DNA from: Prosthecobacter gellanilyticus
GTDB taxonomy: Bacteria > Verrucomicrobiota > Verrucomicrobiia > Verrucomicrobiales > Verrucomicrobiaceae
DNA length: 64,000 bases
Direction of reading: 5' to 3'
Assembly: GCF_007992435.1 (NCBI RefSeq)
Contig: NZ_BKAG01000004.1
Coordinates: 182,204 to 246,203, forward strand
Part shown: piece after piece, positions 6,596 to 14,560 of the stretch
Layout of the letters: each line of letters starts with the position of its first letter
Position numbering within the stretch: the stretch's first letter is position 1
Position numbers and translations under genes: made by a program
Notes under the pieces: generated by a model
What the model saw: the letters and a program-made list of their open reading frames with translations, nothing else
Database searches by the model: none
What the model was told of the DNA's origin: nothing

Positions 6596-9268
6596 TCAGT
6601 CCACATACAGGAACTCATTCGAGCTCAGCAGCGCATGACACAGTGCGGTGAGGCCGAGCAGTTCAGGAGCGGCATTGTCCTTCTCTGGAGCGCCGCTGAC
6701 TTTCTCGAGCTTCGCCGGAGTGACCTTGTAGTGCTCGGTCTGCGCTTTGACAAAGGTCACAGCTTCCTGCTCGTCAGCCATGCTGGGTTTGCGGCTGAGG
6801 ACAAGGTCCCAGGCGCGCATGACCTGCTTTTCCACATCGGCTCCGGCTTCCTTGGTGACACGCAGGGCGAGGTCCTGCGCGTGCTCGCGCATGTAGAGGT
6901 TGTTCATCAGCAGCAGGCTCTGCGGGCTGACGGTGGTGTTGGGGCGCACGGCGCAGTTGGCTTCCGTCATCGCGGGAGCATCAAAGGCGGCGAACATCTC
7001 CAGAGGTGTGCTGCGACGTGCCTGCACGTACACACTGCGGCGATAGTCCTCACCATTCATGGTGATGAACTTGCCGGTCTGACGGCCTGCGGTGTCACGC
7101 GTGTCGATGCCGAGGATGACCTGGCCTTCTTCATTGAAGGTCACGGGCACGGGCTGGCCGCCGATCTTGGGATTCAGCTTGCCGGAGACAGCGAGGAAGG
7201 CATCGCGAAGTGTCTCGGCCTCCAGTCGATGCACATTCATGCGGCTGAGAAGGCGATTGTCTGGATCGATGAGGTCACGCTTGGCATCGCGCTGGGAAGA
7301 CTGGCGATAAGCGCGGCTGGTCATGATGAGCTTGTGCAGATGCTTTATGCTCCAGCCATGCGCCATGAAATCGGTGGCGAGCCAGTCCAACAGTTCAGGA
7401 TGGCTGGGCTTCTCGCCGAGCTGGCCGAAGTCATTCGGCGAATTCACCAAGCCTTTGCCGAAGTGACGCAGCCAGACTTGGTTGACCATCACACGAGCTA
7501 GCAGCGGATGCTTGCCATCGGTGAGGGACTTCGCAAAGGCCAGACGACGGCCGGTGGTCGGCATAGCTTTGTCTTTCTCGGGAATCTCGATGGGGCGGAA
7601 CGATGCGAGCACGGTGAGATCACCGGGCTTCACGGCTTCCTTGGGCGATTCAATGTCGCCGCGGAAGAAGAGATTCGTGACGGGGATCTTGTCGGCGGCC
7701 AGAGGCTGCTCCTCAAAGGCATGCAGGAACTCTTCCTTCGGCTTGGTGGCGCGCACGGCGGCGGCATCCTCAGTCATCTTTTTCAGATCAGCCGCATACT
7801 TGGTCTTGTAAGTGGTATCGTAGAGATACAGCGAGCCAGCGCTGAGCTGGTTGATTCGCGGCCAGGCTTTCAACTGCTTCACCTGCTCGGGGGTGCGCTT
7901 CTTCACTTCGGTGCGGTAAGCGGTGCGCAGTGAGTCACGATCTTTTTCCGGGGCTTTTTCCAGTTCCTTGTCCAGCACTTCGCTGATGAAGGTTTCCTGC
8001 TTCGCGAGACGGGCGGCATCGAGCTTCTTCGCTTCTTCTTCAATCTTCGCACCGACGGCTCTTTCTTTGTCGGTGAGCAGTGAAACGAGGCGTCCGGCAG
8101 GAGCACGCCAAGCCTTCGTGTTGAAGCCTGGCTCAAAGATGGCGCGCATGCGGTAGTAGTCCGCCTGCGTGATCGGGTCATAACGATGATCATGGCACTG
8201 CGCGCAGCCGACGGTCATGCCGTAGAAGGCCGTGCTGACAATCTTGATCGTGTCCGCGATGCTGGCGTTTTGAGCCGCCTTGTCATTCATCGCACCCGTG
8301 CCATCAGCAGCCATGCGCAGGAAACCGGTGGCGGTGATTTTCTCAATGGCTTCGGCGCTGAGGTTGCGATGCGGCAGCGGCACCATCTCATCTCCGGCGA
8401 GTTGCTCGCGCACGAATTCATCGAAGGGCTTGTCCTTGTTCAGTGAGGCGATGACGTAGTCACGATACTTCCAGGCCCAGGGGCGGACCATGTCTTTGTC
8501 GGTATAACCATCTGAGTCGGCATAACCAGCGATGTCGAGCCAATGTCTGCCCCAGCGTTCGCCGTAGGCGGGCAGGGAGAGCAGACGTGCGGTGAGGGAT
8601 GACCAGGCTTTTTCACGGATCTCGGCAGGGTTGAGACCTGAGGTGGATTTGTCCCGGCCTTCCCATTCCGCTACAAACTGCTCCACCTGCTCAGGGGTGG
8701 GTGGCAGACCGGTGAGGTCAAAGCTGGCGCGACGGATCAGGGTGCGCGGATCGGCTTCTTTGGAGAAGGTGAGGTCGCTGCTCTTCAGCTTGTCAGCGAG
8801 GAAGCCGTCGATCGGATTCGCCTCGGCAGCAGCTTTCGGCAGCGCGGGCTTCTTGATGGGCTGGAAGGCCCACCAGGCGCGCTCTTCATCGGTAAAGGCA
8901 TGCTCAGGTCCGAGCTTCTCAGGTTCCACGCGGGCGGTTTTGGCCCCTTGGGCGATCCACTGTTCCAGAGTGGCGATGTCCTTGGCAGGCAGCTTGGCCT
9001 TGCCCTTCGGCATGTCACCACTCTTTACCATCTCTAGCAGGTGGCTTTTGGCGGCATCGCCGGGGATCACGGCCGGACCTTCCTTACCGCCTTTCAGCAG
9101 GAAGCGAGCGAGGCGCACGTCCAGGCCGCCTTTCATTTCGCCGTCCTCGCCATGGCAATGGAAGCACTGCGCCTTCAGGATGGGGCGGACGTGTCTTTCA
9201 AACGTGAGCGCTTCGCCGGCCCAGACGGGGCTGGCGATCACGAGGGCGATGAGGGGGGAACGGATCAC
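6596..9268 (-). CDS. Planctomycete-type cytochrome protein with DUF1549 and DUF1553 domains
   Basis: 890 residues with a signal peptide (SPLIALVIASPVWAGEA) and an apparent GTG start. A c-type heme domain comes first: CFHCH at residues 35-39, preceded by FERHVRPILKA. The DUF1549 domain follows (about 150-360), with IDGFLADKL, GERWGRHWLDIAGYADSDGY and a second CxxCH-like motif in VGCAQCHDHRYDP. The DUF1553 domain is C-terminal (about 575-860), with HPLLARVMVNQVWLRHFGKGLVNSPNDFG and MNVHRLEAETLRDAFLAVSG. This architecture is typical of Planctomycetota and Verrucomicrobiota, is secreted, and has no proven reaction. It lies 111 bases downstream of kdgK on the same strand and could be read through from eda-kdgK. 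Confidence 0.9.
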   Translation of the reverse strand: MIRSPLIALVIASPVWAGEALTFERHVRPILKAQCFHCHGEDGEMKGGLDVRLARFLLKGGKEGPAVIPGDAAKSHLLEMVKSGDMPKGKAKLPAKDIATLEQWIAQGAKTARVEPEKLGPEHAFTDEERAWWAFQPIKKPALPKAAAEANPIDGFLADKLKSSDLTFSKEADPRTLIRRASFDLTGLPPTPEQVEQFVAEWEGRDKSTSGLNPAEIREKAWSSLTARLLSLPAYGERWGRHWLDIAGYADSDGYTDKDMVRPWAWKYRDYVIASLNKDKPFDEFVREQLAGDEMVPLPHRNLSAEAIEKITATGFLRMAADGTGAMNDKAAQNASIADTIKIVSTAFYGMTVGCAQCHDHRYDPITQADYYRMRAIFEPGFNTKAWRAPAGRLVSLLTDKERAVGAKIEEEAKKLDAARLAKQETFISEVLDKELEKAPEKDRDSLRTAYRTEVKKRTPEQVKQLKAWPRINQLSAGSLYLYDTTYKTKYAADLKKMTEDAAAVRATKPKEEFLHAFEEQPLAADKIPVTNLFFRGDIESPKEAVKPGDLTVLASFRPIEIPEKDKAMPTTGRRLAFAKSLTDGKHPLLARVMVNQVWLRHFGKGLVNSPNDFGQLGEKPSHPELLDWLATDFMAHGWSIKHLHKLIMTSRAYRQSSQRDAKRDLIDPDNRLLSRMNVHRLEAETLRDAFLAVSGKLNPKIGGQPVPVTFNEEGQVILGIDTRDTAGRQTGKFITMNGEDYRRSVYVQARRSTPLEMFAAFDAPAMTEANCAVRPNTTVSPQSLLLMNNLYMREHAQDLALRVTKEAGADVEKQVMRAWDLVLSRKPSMADEQEAVTFVKAQTEHYKVTPAKLEKVSGAPEKDNAAPELLGLTALCHALLSSNEFLYVD

Positions 9269-9379
9269 AGGGAGGGCATACGGGCAGGCTGGAGCAGGTC
9301 TTGCTCCAGGCCGCCTGGGAGGCCGCCGAACATCATCTTTGGCAGGAGAATGGTCACTTTTGGCGGGTTACAGGGCGGC

Positions 9380-10411
9380 CTATCGGCTGACCCGGCCGCC
9401 ACCATCCCCCTGCATGAGGGCCTCGATCTCGGCCCGGGTGCTGTAGTTGAAGTCGCCCTCAATGGAGTGCGCCAGGCAGCCTGCGGCGGTGGCAAAGGCA
9501 ATGGTTTCGGCTGGACTGGAGCCTTGGAGGATGGAGAAAAGCAGGCCCGCCGTGAAGGCATCGCCCGCGCCCAGGCGGTCGATGATCTGCGTGATGGAGA
9601 AGGTCGGCGCGGTGTGCAGCACATCCGTCGCTTTCTCATAGAGGGCACCGCTGAAATTCTGCACAGCAGCGCTGGATCCATCCCGCTGGGTGAAGGCCGC
9701 GTGGGTGAGGTTCGGGAACTGGGCGGTGATCTGTTTGGCCACCGTGTGCAGATCTCCCGCGCCATCCACACCGAGCATGGCGATGGCATCACTGATGCCT
9801 CCGACGAAGACTGTCACGTGGCGCAGCAGGTCCTTCATGGTGCGTGTAGCAAGGTCACGAGCGGACAGTGAAGGCTCCCAGCGCCAGAGCTTGGTGCGGT
9901 AGTTCATATCGCACACGACCTTGATGCCGCGTCGCTCAGCCTCCTGAACGGCAAACAGAGCTACCTCGGCCGCATTGCGTGAGATCGCGGGCGTGATGCC
10001 GGAGATCACAAACCATTCGCAGCCGGTGAAGATGGCTGTCCAATCATAGGCGGCGGCCGGCGTGAGGGCCACGGCAGCGCCTTCGCGATCATAGATTACA
10101 TTGCCGCCACGCTGGTTCGCGCCGTGCTCGAGGAAGTAGATGCCCAGGCGACCTTCCGTCGTGCGCAGGATGTGCTTGGTCTCGACCCCGATGGAGCGCA
10201 GATCCGCGATGCAGGCATCCGCGATGGCGTGGTCTGGCAGGGCCGTGACGAAGGCCGCGTCCGCGCCGAGATAGGCCAGAGAGGCGGCGATGCTCGCCTC
10301 AGCTCCGGCGAAGGTCACATTTACACTGCCCGGCATGGCCTGCTGAAAGCGCGCGAACCCCGGCGTGGCCAGACGCATCATGATCTCCCCAAACGTGACG
10401 ACGCGACTCAT
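9380..10411 (-). CDS. kdgK: 2-keto-3-deoxygluconate kinase (PfkB family)
   Basis: A 343-residue PfkB-family sugar kinase. The N-terminus (VVTFGEIMMRLATP) and the GSVNVTFAGAEASIAASLAYLG region are typical of KdgK. The catalytic anion-hole motif is DRLGAGDAFTAGLL near residue 290, with the general base Asp. It should phosphorylate 2-keto-3-deoxygluconate to KDPG with ATP in the cytoplasm. Its start overlaps the stop of the KDPG aldolase gene by 4 bases (ATGA), so the two are translationally coupled. That pairing is the main reason for choosing this substrate over other PfkB sugars. Confidence 0.85.
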   Translation of the reverse strand: MSRVVTFGEIMMRLATPGFARFQQAMPGSVNVTFAGAEASIAASLAYLGADAAFVTALPDHAIADACIADLRSIGVETKHILRTTEGRLGIYFLEHGANQRGGNVIYDREGAAVALTPAAAYDWTAIFTGCEWFVISGITPAISRNAAEVALFAVQEAERRGIKVVCDMNYRTKLWRWEPSLSARDLATRTMKDLLRHVTVFVGGISDAIAMLGVDGAGDLHTVAKQITAQFPNLTHAAFTQRDGSSAAVQNFSGALYEKATDVLHTAPTFSITQIIDRLGAGDAFTAGLLFSILQGSSPAETIAFATAAGCLAHSIEGDFNYSTRAEIEALMQGDGGGRVSR

Positions 10412-11070
10412 GGGCGAACTTGTTTGACGATCTCTGAAGCCTCGCGCGCCAGCTGGGTGATGGCCGCCCAGTCACCTTTGGCGATGAGGTCCTTCGGTGC
10501 CAACCATGAGCCGCCGAGCGCGAGCACGGAAGGCTCCTTCAAATACTGCGCTGCATTCGCCGGACCCACGCCGCCGAGCGGGATGAACTGCACGCCGAGG
10601 TGCATGAAGGGCGCGGAGATGGTGCGCAGGTAGGGCAGACCACCTGAAGGCTCGCTGGGGAAGAATTTCAGCAGCTTGCAACCTGCTTCGACGGCTAGCT
10701 CAATGTCTGTGGGCGTGCAGACGCCAGGAGCAAAGGGGAGGCCGATGCGGCGGGCCTCGGCCACCACGCGTGGATTCATACCTGGTGCCACGCCGAAGCT
10801 GGCGCCAGCCTCCAGCGCTTCATTCGCCTGCTGCGGCGTGAGGATGGTGCCCACGCCTGTGACCATCTCTGGAACCTCATCATGGATACGGCGCAGCGAA
10901 TCCAAGGCCGAAGGAGTGCGCAGGGTGAGCTCAATGGCGGTCACTCCACCGGCCAGCAAGGCACGCGCCAGCGGCACGGCATCCTCAACACGATCGATCA
11001 TCAAGACGGCAATGACGCCGTTACGGCGGAGGTGCAGGAGGAGGTCATCGGAAAAGGCTGGTTCCATCAC
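10408..11070 (-). CDS. eda: KDPG / 4-hydroxy-2-oxoglutarate aldolase
   Basis: 220 residues, the usual length of the family. The class I aldolase Schiff-base lysine is K135 in LLKFFPSE, and the catalytic Glu is E47 in AIELTLRTP; both match the spacing in Eda proteins. The phosphate-binding text FIPLGGVGPANAAQYL is also present. It cleaves KDPG to pyruvate and glyceraldehyde 3-phosphate. With kdgK it forms the lower half of a KDG/Entner-Doudoroff route; no upstream dehydratase is in the window. The pair is divergent from the toxin-antitoxin genes, with a gap of about 70 bases. Confidence 0.93.
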   Translation of the reverse strand: MMEPAFSDDLLLHLRRNGVIAVLMIDRVEDAVPLARALLAGGVTAIELTLRTPSALDSLRRIHDEVPEMVTGVGTILTPQQANEALEAGASFGVAPGMNPRVVAEARRIGLPFAPGVCTPTDIELAVEAGCKLLKFFPSEPSGGLPYLRTISAPFMHLGVQFIPLGGVGPANAAQYLKEPSVLALGGSWLAPKDLIAKGDWAAITQLAREASEIVKQVRP

Positions 11071-11130
11071 CTGAAGCAGGGCAGGAGCCGCAGGAATGCA
11101 AGGCGCATGTTTAAAAGGAGATTGTCAGCC

Positions 11131-11147
11131 ATGCGCCAATGGCGCAT
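11131..11147. promoter_or_regulatory. Palindrome at the start of the toxin-antitoxin operon
   Basis: ATGCGCCA / TGGCGCAT is a perfect 8-bp inverted repeat around a single A at 11139. The ATG at 11139 that opens the toxin frame lies across its centre. Type II toxin-antitoxin operons commonly have such a dyad as the binding site of the antitoxin. Confidence 0.5.
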
Positions 11148-11474
11148 AGTAGTGTGGTGGAATTTATTGAGTTCAGTCAATTCGCCCGGAAAATCAGTCT
11201 GCTTGGAGACGATGATGAGTATCTTGCTCTACAGATCGCTTTGATGGAGCGGCCTGAAGCTGGGGCTGTGATTCCGGGCGGTGGCGGGCTCCGCAAACTC
11301 CGTTGGGCAGGCAGTGGCCGTGGCAAGCGCGGCGGCCTGCGGCTCATCTATTACTATGTCACCGCTGAAGGGCAGATTTTGCTGCTTCATCTCTATGCCA
11401 AGAACGAGATGGAAGACCTGTCACAGGCGCAGCTGAAACAACTCAAAAACGAAGTCGAACAACATCTTTTATGA
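11139..11474 (+). CDS. HigB/RelE-type toxin
   Basis: About 111 residues of the RelE/HigB mRNA-interferase fold. The diagnostic part is C-terminal: GLRKLRWAGSGRGKRGGLRLIYYYV then ILLLHLYAKNEMEDLSQAQLKQL. Arg, Lys and Tyr residues in these strands are the usual catalytic set. The start is uncertain: ATG 11139 adds MAHSS to a family-like start at the GTG codons 11154 or 11157 (VVEFIEFSQF), which would leave the palindrome fully upstream. The stop overlaps the antitoxin start by 4 bases. Toxin-first order is as in higBA. Confidence 0.8.
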   Translation: MAHSSVVEFIEFSQFARKISLLGDDDEYLALQIALMERPEAGAVIPGGGGLRKLRWAGSGRGKRGGLRLIYYYVTAEGQILLLHLYAKNEMEDLSQAQLKQLKNEVEQHLL

Positions 11475-11866
11475 AAACTGCCAAGTCATCCAAGTCTTCC
11501 TCCTTGGGCGAAGAGCTGATGGAATCTGTGCGTGAGGCCGGATCGGTCTTGCGTGGTGAAAAGCCCGCCGCGCGTGTGTGGCGGCTCACTAAAATGCCTG
11601 ATGGAACCATCAAGCGTGTAAAGGTGTCCGCCGCTGCTCATCAGAAACAACAAGCCGCTCGCTGGAAGGAGCGCACCGAAGCCGCTCAGGCGAGAGATGC
11701 GCTGGCGCTTTCACAATCTGAGTTTGCGGATTTGCTGGGCATCAGCGTCCGCACCCTGCATCAGTGGGAACAAGGCCGCCGCCAGCCTACGGGAGCCGCC
11801 CGGATGCTGCTGAAGATTGCCCGTCTTCAGCCCAAACTTCTGAAGAAGGCCATGGCCATGCTGTAA
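11471..11866 (+). CDS. XRE-family antitoxin (HigA-like)
   Basis: A 131-residue protein. The N-terminal half is charged (Lys and Arg rich) and should contact the toxin. The C-terminal half, about 75-120, is a Cro/C1-type helix-turn-helix: LSQSEFADLLGISVRTLHQWEQGRRQPTGAARMLL. It should neutralise the upstream toxin and repress the operon, probably through the palindrome at 11131. The ATGA overlap with the toxin gene indicates coupled translation. Confidence 0.85.
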   Translation: MKTAKSSKSSSLGEELMESVREAGSVLRGEKPAARVWRLTKMPDGTIKRVKVSAAAHQKQQAARWKERTEAAQARDALALSQSEFADLLGISVRTLHQWEQGRRQPTGAARMLLKIARLQPKLLKKAMAML

Positions 11867-11936
11867 GCGACCAGCATCTATTCAGTGTCAGGGCGGTGAG
11901 TCTGGCATTTCTCCTGCTCATAGGGTCTTGCCGCCC

Positions 11937-13238
11937 ATGACACCAGCCCCGCCTGACACGAGCATTCCCACGCTCGGCCCCTGCCGTTTTCCTTCGCCTC
12001 TGCACCATTTTGGAACGGTGGAAGCACCGTTTAAAACGGAGACCGATCGCATCCTTTACCACAGCCATCTGCTTGAGGATGGGAGGGACGTGTCCACGCC
12101 CAGTTATGAGGAAGCGGGGCCGCGTGAGAAGATCTATTTTGACCCTCCGAAGACCACGGTGGGCATTGTGACCTGCGGTGGATTGTGCCCGGGGCTAAAT
12201 GACATCATCCGCGGCATCGTGATGCGCTGCCATCATCAATATGGAGTCGCTCGCACCTATGGCTTTCGCTACGGATATGAAGGATTGGTTCAGCGTTATG
12301 GTCATACGCCGCTGCTGCTCCGGCCGAACTCGGTGGAGCAGGCGCATCATTTCGGTGGCACCTTGCTGGGCAGCTCGCGTGGCCAGCAGGACATTGGCGA
12401 GATGGTGGACACGCTGGAAGACATGAAGGTGGACATCCTTTTTGTGATCGGCGGTGATGGCACGCTGCGCGGTGCGGCAGAGATCGTGAAGGAGATCGAG
12501 CGACGTGGCTTGAAGAAGGCCGTCGTCGGCATCCCGAAGACGATCGACAATGACATCCGCTTTCTCGACAAGAGCTTTGGTTTTGAAACCGCCTTTGATG
12601 CGGCTGTACAGGCCGTGAAGTGCGCCTATGTGGAGGCTACGGGGGCGGTGAACGGAGTCGGTCTCGTGAAGCTGATGGGGCGTGACTCTGGTTTCATCGC
12701 TTGTTATGCCGCGCTGGCGGGCAGCAATGTGGACTTTGTGCTCATTCCCGAGGTGAAGTTTGAGCTGGAGGGCGATGGCGGACTACTGGAATCGCTGCGT
12801 CTGCGCCTGCTGAAGCGCCGGAATGCGGTGATCGTGGTCGCGGAAGGGGCGGGCCAGCACCTGATGGAAACAGGTGATGCCACAGATGCGAGCGGTAACA
12901 AAAAGTATGGTGACATTGGCCAGTTCTTGAAGGATCGCATCAATGGCTACTTCAAGTCCCGCAAGACGGAGGTGAATCTCAAGTACATCGATCCCAGCTA
13001 CATCGTGCGCAGCGTGCCTGCGAATGCGCAGGACAATGTGTATTGTTCACGTCTCGCCCAGTCCGCCGTACATGCCGCGATGGGCGGCAAGACGGGCATG
13101 CTGGTAGGTCGCTGGCATGGATCCTTTGTGCATCTGCCGCTGGAGCTGGTCATTCATGGCCGCCGCAAGGTAGATCCCACGCAGGAGCTCTGGCACAGCG
13201 TGCTGGAGTGCACGGGGCAGCCGGCGGTGATGAAATAG
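11937..13238 (+). CDS. pfkA: 6-phosphofructokinase, probably ATP-dependent
   Basis: The ATG at 11937 gives 433 residues; a TTG 9 bases upstream is also in frame. The nucleotide loop is VTCGGLCPGLND (about 79-90), then GGDGT at 172-176 and PKTIDND at 200-206. The Gly of GGDGT predicts ATP as phosphoryl donor (pyrophosphate enzymes have GGDDT), while the Lys in PKTIDND is a feature shared with pyrophosphate-type and clade-X/group III enzymes. MGRDSGF and the long C-terminal part also fit that larger class. It phosphorylates fructose 6-phosphate in glycolysis. The stop codon abuts REP element E2, whose GTAG begins on the last base of the stop. Confidence 0.88.
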   Translation: MTPAPPDTSIPTLGPCRFPSPLHHFGTVEAPFKTETDRILYHSHLLEDGRDVSTPSYEEAGPREKIYFDPPKTTVGIVTCGGLCPGLNDIIRGIVMRCHHQYGVARTYGFRYGYEGLVQRYGHTPLLLRPNSVEQAHHFGGTLLGSSRGQQDIGEMVDTLEDMKVDILFVIGGDGTLRGAAEIVKEIERRGLKKAVVGIPKTIDNDIRFLDKSFGFETAFDAAVQAVKCAYVEATGAVNGVGLVKLMGRDSGFIACYAALAGSNVDFVLIPEVKFELEGDGGLLESLRLRLLKRRNAVIVVAEGAGQHLMETGDATDASGNKKYGDIGQFLKDRINGYFKSRKTEVNLKYIDPSYIVRSVPANAQDNVYCSRLAQSAVHAAMGGKTGMLVGRWHGSFVHLPLELVIHGRRKVDPTQELWHSVLECTGQPAVMK

Positions 13239-13497
13239 TAGCCATCACACTCCGTGTGATGAGCCGAGCGCTTCTCTAGCGCACTCCGTCATCGAATTTA
13301 AAAAGGAACTGCTCGAACGAGCGAAGCTTTCTTTCGTTGAAGCGTGGTGGCCGAGGTTCTGTGTGGGAGGAGTATTTTTGGGGCGGCGACAGGCGATGAG
13401 CACCCATGCGCTATCGCACGAATGCCCCGGTGTTGATGTTCGGAGGTTGTTTGTGGTGGCAGTGCGCTCAGCTCATCACACGGAGTGTGATGGCTAC
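13238..13497. repeat. REP-pair element E2, left flank of the RAYT gene
   Basis: 260 bp bounded by perfect 27-bp inverted repeats (13238-13264 and 13471-13497). Each is GTAGCC, a 7-bp stem ATCACAC/GTGTGAT around TCC, then GAGC. Internal blocks shared with E3 include CTTCTCTAGCGCACT near 13271 and AGCTTTCTTT near 13325. It starts on the last base of the pfkA stop codon and ends 92 bases before the RAYT start. Confidence 0.9.
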
Positions 13498-13589
13498 TAT
13501 CGGCGCATAGTCGCAGTCTGACCATCGAATCTTCCATGGTGCTGTTTTTGGGCTGGCCGTGTACATGCTGAATCCTTAACCTGGGCCTC

Positions 13590-14243
13590 ATGCGTTTCTT
13601 CAATCCGCGAGATGATCTACTGATTACTCAGCGTCAGCTGCCTCACTGGTCGCAGAGTGGGTCTGTGGTTTTCGTTACCTGGCGGACGCAGGATTCAATG
13701 CCCAAGGATGTGCTGGCCAAGTGGCGTGCGGAACGTAATCGCTGGCTGGTGGCCCATGACATCGATCCCACGCAGAAAGGGTGGAAGGCCAAAGTCCAGG
13801 AGCTGCCGCCAGATGAAATGGCTGAGTATCATGACCATTTTACCACTCGCTGGCATGAAGAACTGGATGCCTGCTACGGTACCTGTGTGTTACGCCAGCC
13901 TGAGCTGGCGATGATCGTGAGTGACAGCCTGCTTTGCTTTCACGGGGATCGATACGAGATGCTGAGCTTTGTCATCATGCCGAACCACATTCACCTCCTC
14001 GTGTGTTTTCCGGGGAAAACTGAAATGCTGGCACAGTGTGAATCATGGAAGCGGTTCACTGCCAAACGGATCAACGAAATACTGGGAACCGATGGAAGGT
14101 TTTGGCAGCAGGATGCATTTGATCACCTGGTGCGGCATGAGGCTCAGTATGAGCGGCTGCTAGATTACCTGGCGCAGAATCCGCGGAGGGCGCAGCTGCG
14201 GCAAGGGGAGTATCTTTTGTGGAGCAAGCATGGGGCGACGTAA
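13590..14243 (+). CDS. REP-associated tyrosine transposase (RAYT)
   Basis: 217 residues of the IS200/IS605-related RAYT family (Y1_Tnp). The N-terminal strand GSVVFVTWRTQDSMP, the HUH metal motif MPNHIHLLV (His133 and His135), and the C-terminal FWQQDAFDHLVR...YERLLDYLAQNPRRA, carrying the presumed Tyr nucleophile (Y193), all fit. RAYTs nick and rejoin single-stranded DNA at REP hairpins, recognising the GTAG 5' of the stem in the studied E. coli case. Here REP-pair elements with GTAG flank the gene on both sides. The gene looks intact. Confidence 0.92.
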   Translation: MRFFNPRDDLLITQRQLPHWSQSGSVVFVTWRTQDSMPKDVLAKWRAERNRWLVAHDIDPTQKGWKAKVQELPPDEMAEYHDHFTTRWHEELDACYGTCVLRQPELAMIVSDSLLCFHGDRYEMLSFVIMPNHIHLLVCFPGKTEMLAQCESWKRFTAKRINEILGTDGRFWQQDAFDHLVRHEAQYERLLDYLAQNPRRAQLRQGEYLLWSKHGAT

Positions 14244-14249
14244 CGGCGA

Positions 14250-14300
14250 CGTGAGCCCATGCGCTTCGCTGATTCGAGAGGGCCGTTTGGACGGATGGAA
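14250..14300. repeat. Remnant of a REP-pair element spacer
   Basis: Just after the RAYT stop a stretch reads GAGCCCATGCGCTTCGCTG, then ATTCGAGAGGGCCGTTTGGA. These pieces resemble the CCCATGCGCTTTCGC block of E3 and the CTGGTTCGGGCGGGCCGTTTG block of E4, but with no REP arm. It may be a deletion-scarred copy. Confidence 0.45.
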
Positions 14301-14301
14301 A

Positions 14302-14560
14302 GTAGCCGTCACACTCCGTGTGACGAGCTGAGGGCTTCTCTAGCGCACTCTGTCAGAAGACTTAAAAGGCCTGCCCGAACCAGCGGAGCTTTCTTTTTTT
14401 TGAGACGTGGAGGCTGAGGTTTTGTGTGAGAGGAGCATTTTTAGGGCGGTGACAGGCGATGTGAGCCCATGCGCTTTCGCAAGAATTTCCCGGCGTTGGT
14501 ATTCGGAGGTTATTTGTTTTGGCGGAGCGCTCAGCTCATCACACGGAGTGTGATGGCTAC
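14302..14560. repeat. REP-pair element E3, right flank of the RAYT gene
   Basis: 259 bp. The right arm is the standard REP. The left arm (14302-14328) has GTCACAC/GTGTGAC in place of ATCACAC/GTGTGAT: both partners of the outer base pair changed together. Internal blocks shared with E2 are CTTCTCTAGCGCACT (near 14334), AGCTTTCTTT (near 14387) and CCCATGCGCTTTCGC (near 14466). The TAG stop of the sialidase-esterase gene (14557-14559) lies in the right arm's GTAG. Confidence 0.9.

Noticed and set aside
13498..13589. Promoter or leader RNA before the RAYT gene
   Set aside because: No clear -35/-10 pair or conserved fold could be pointed to.
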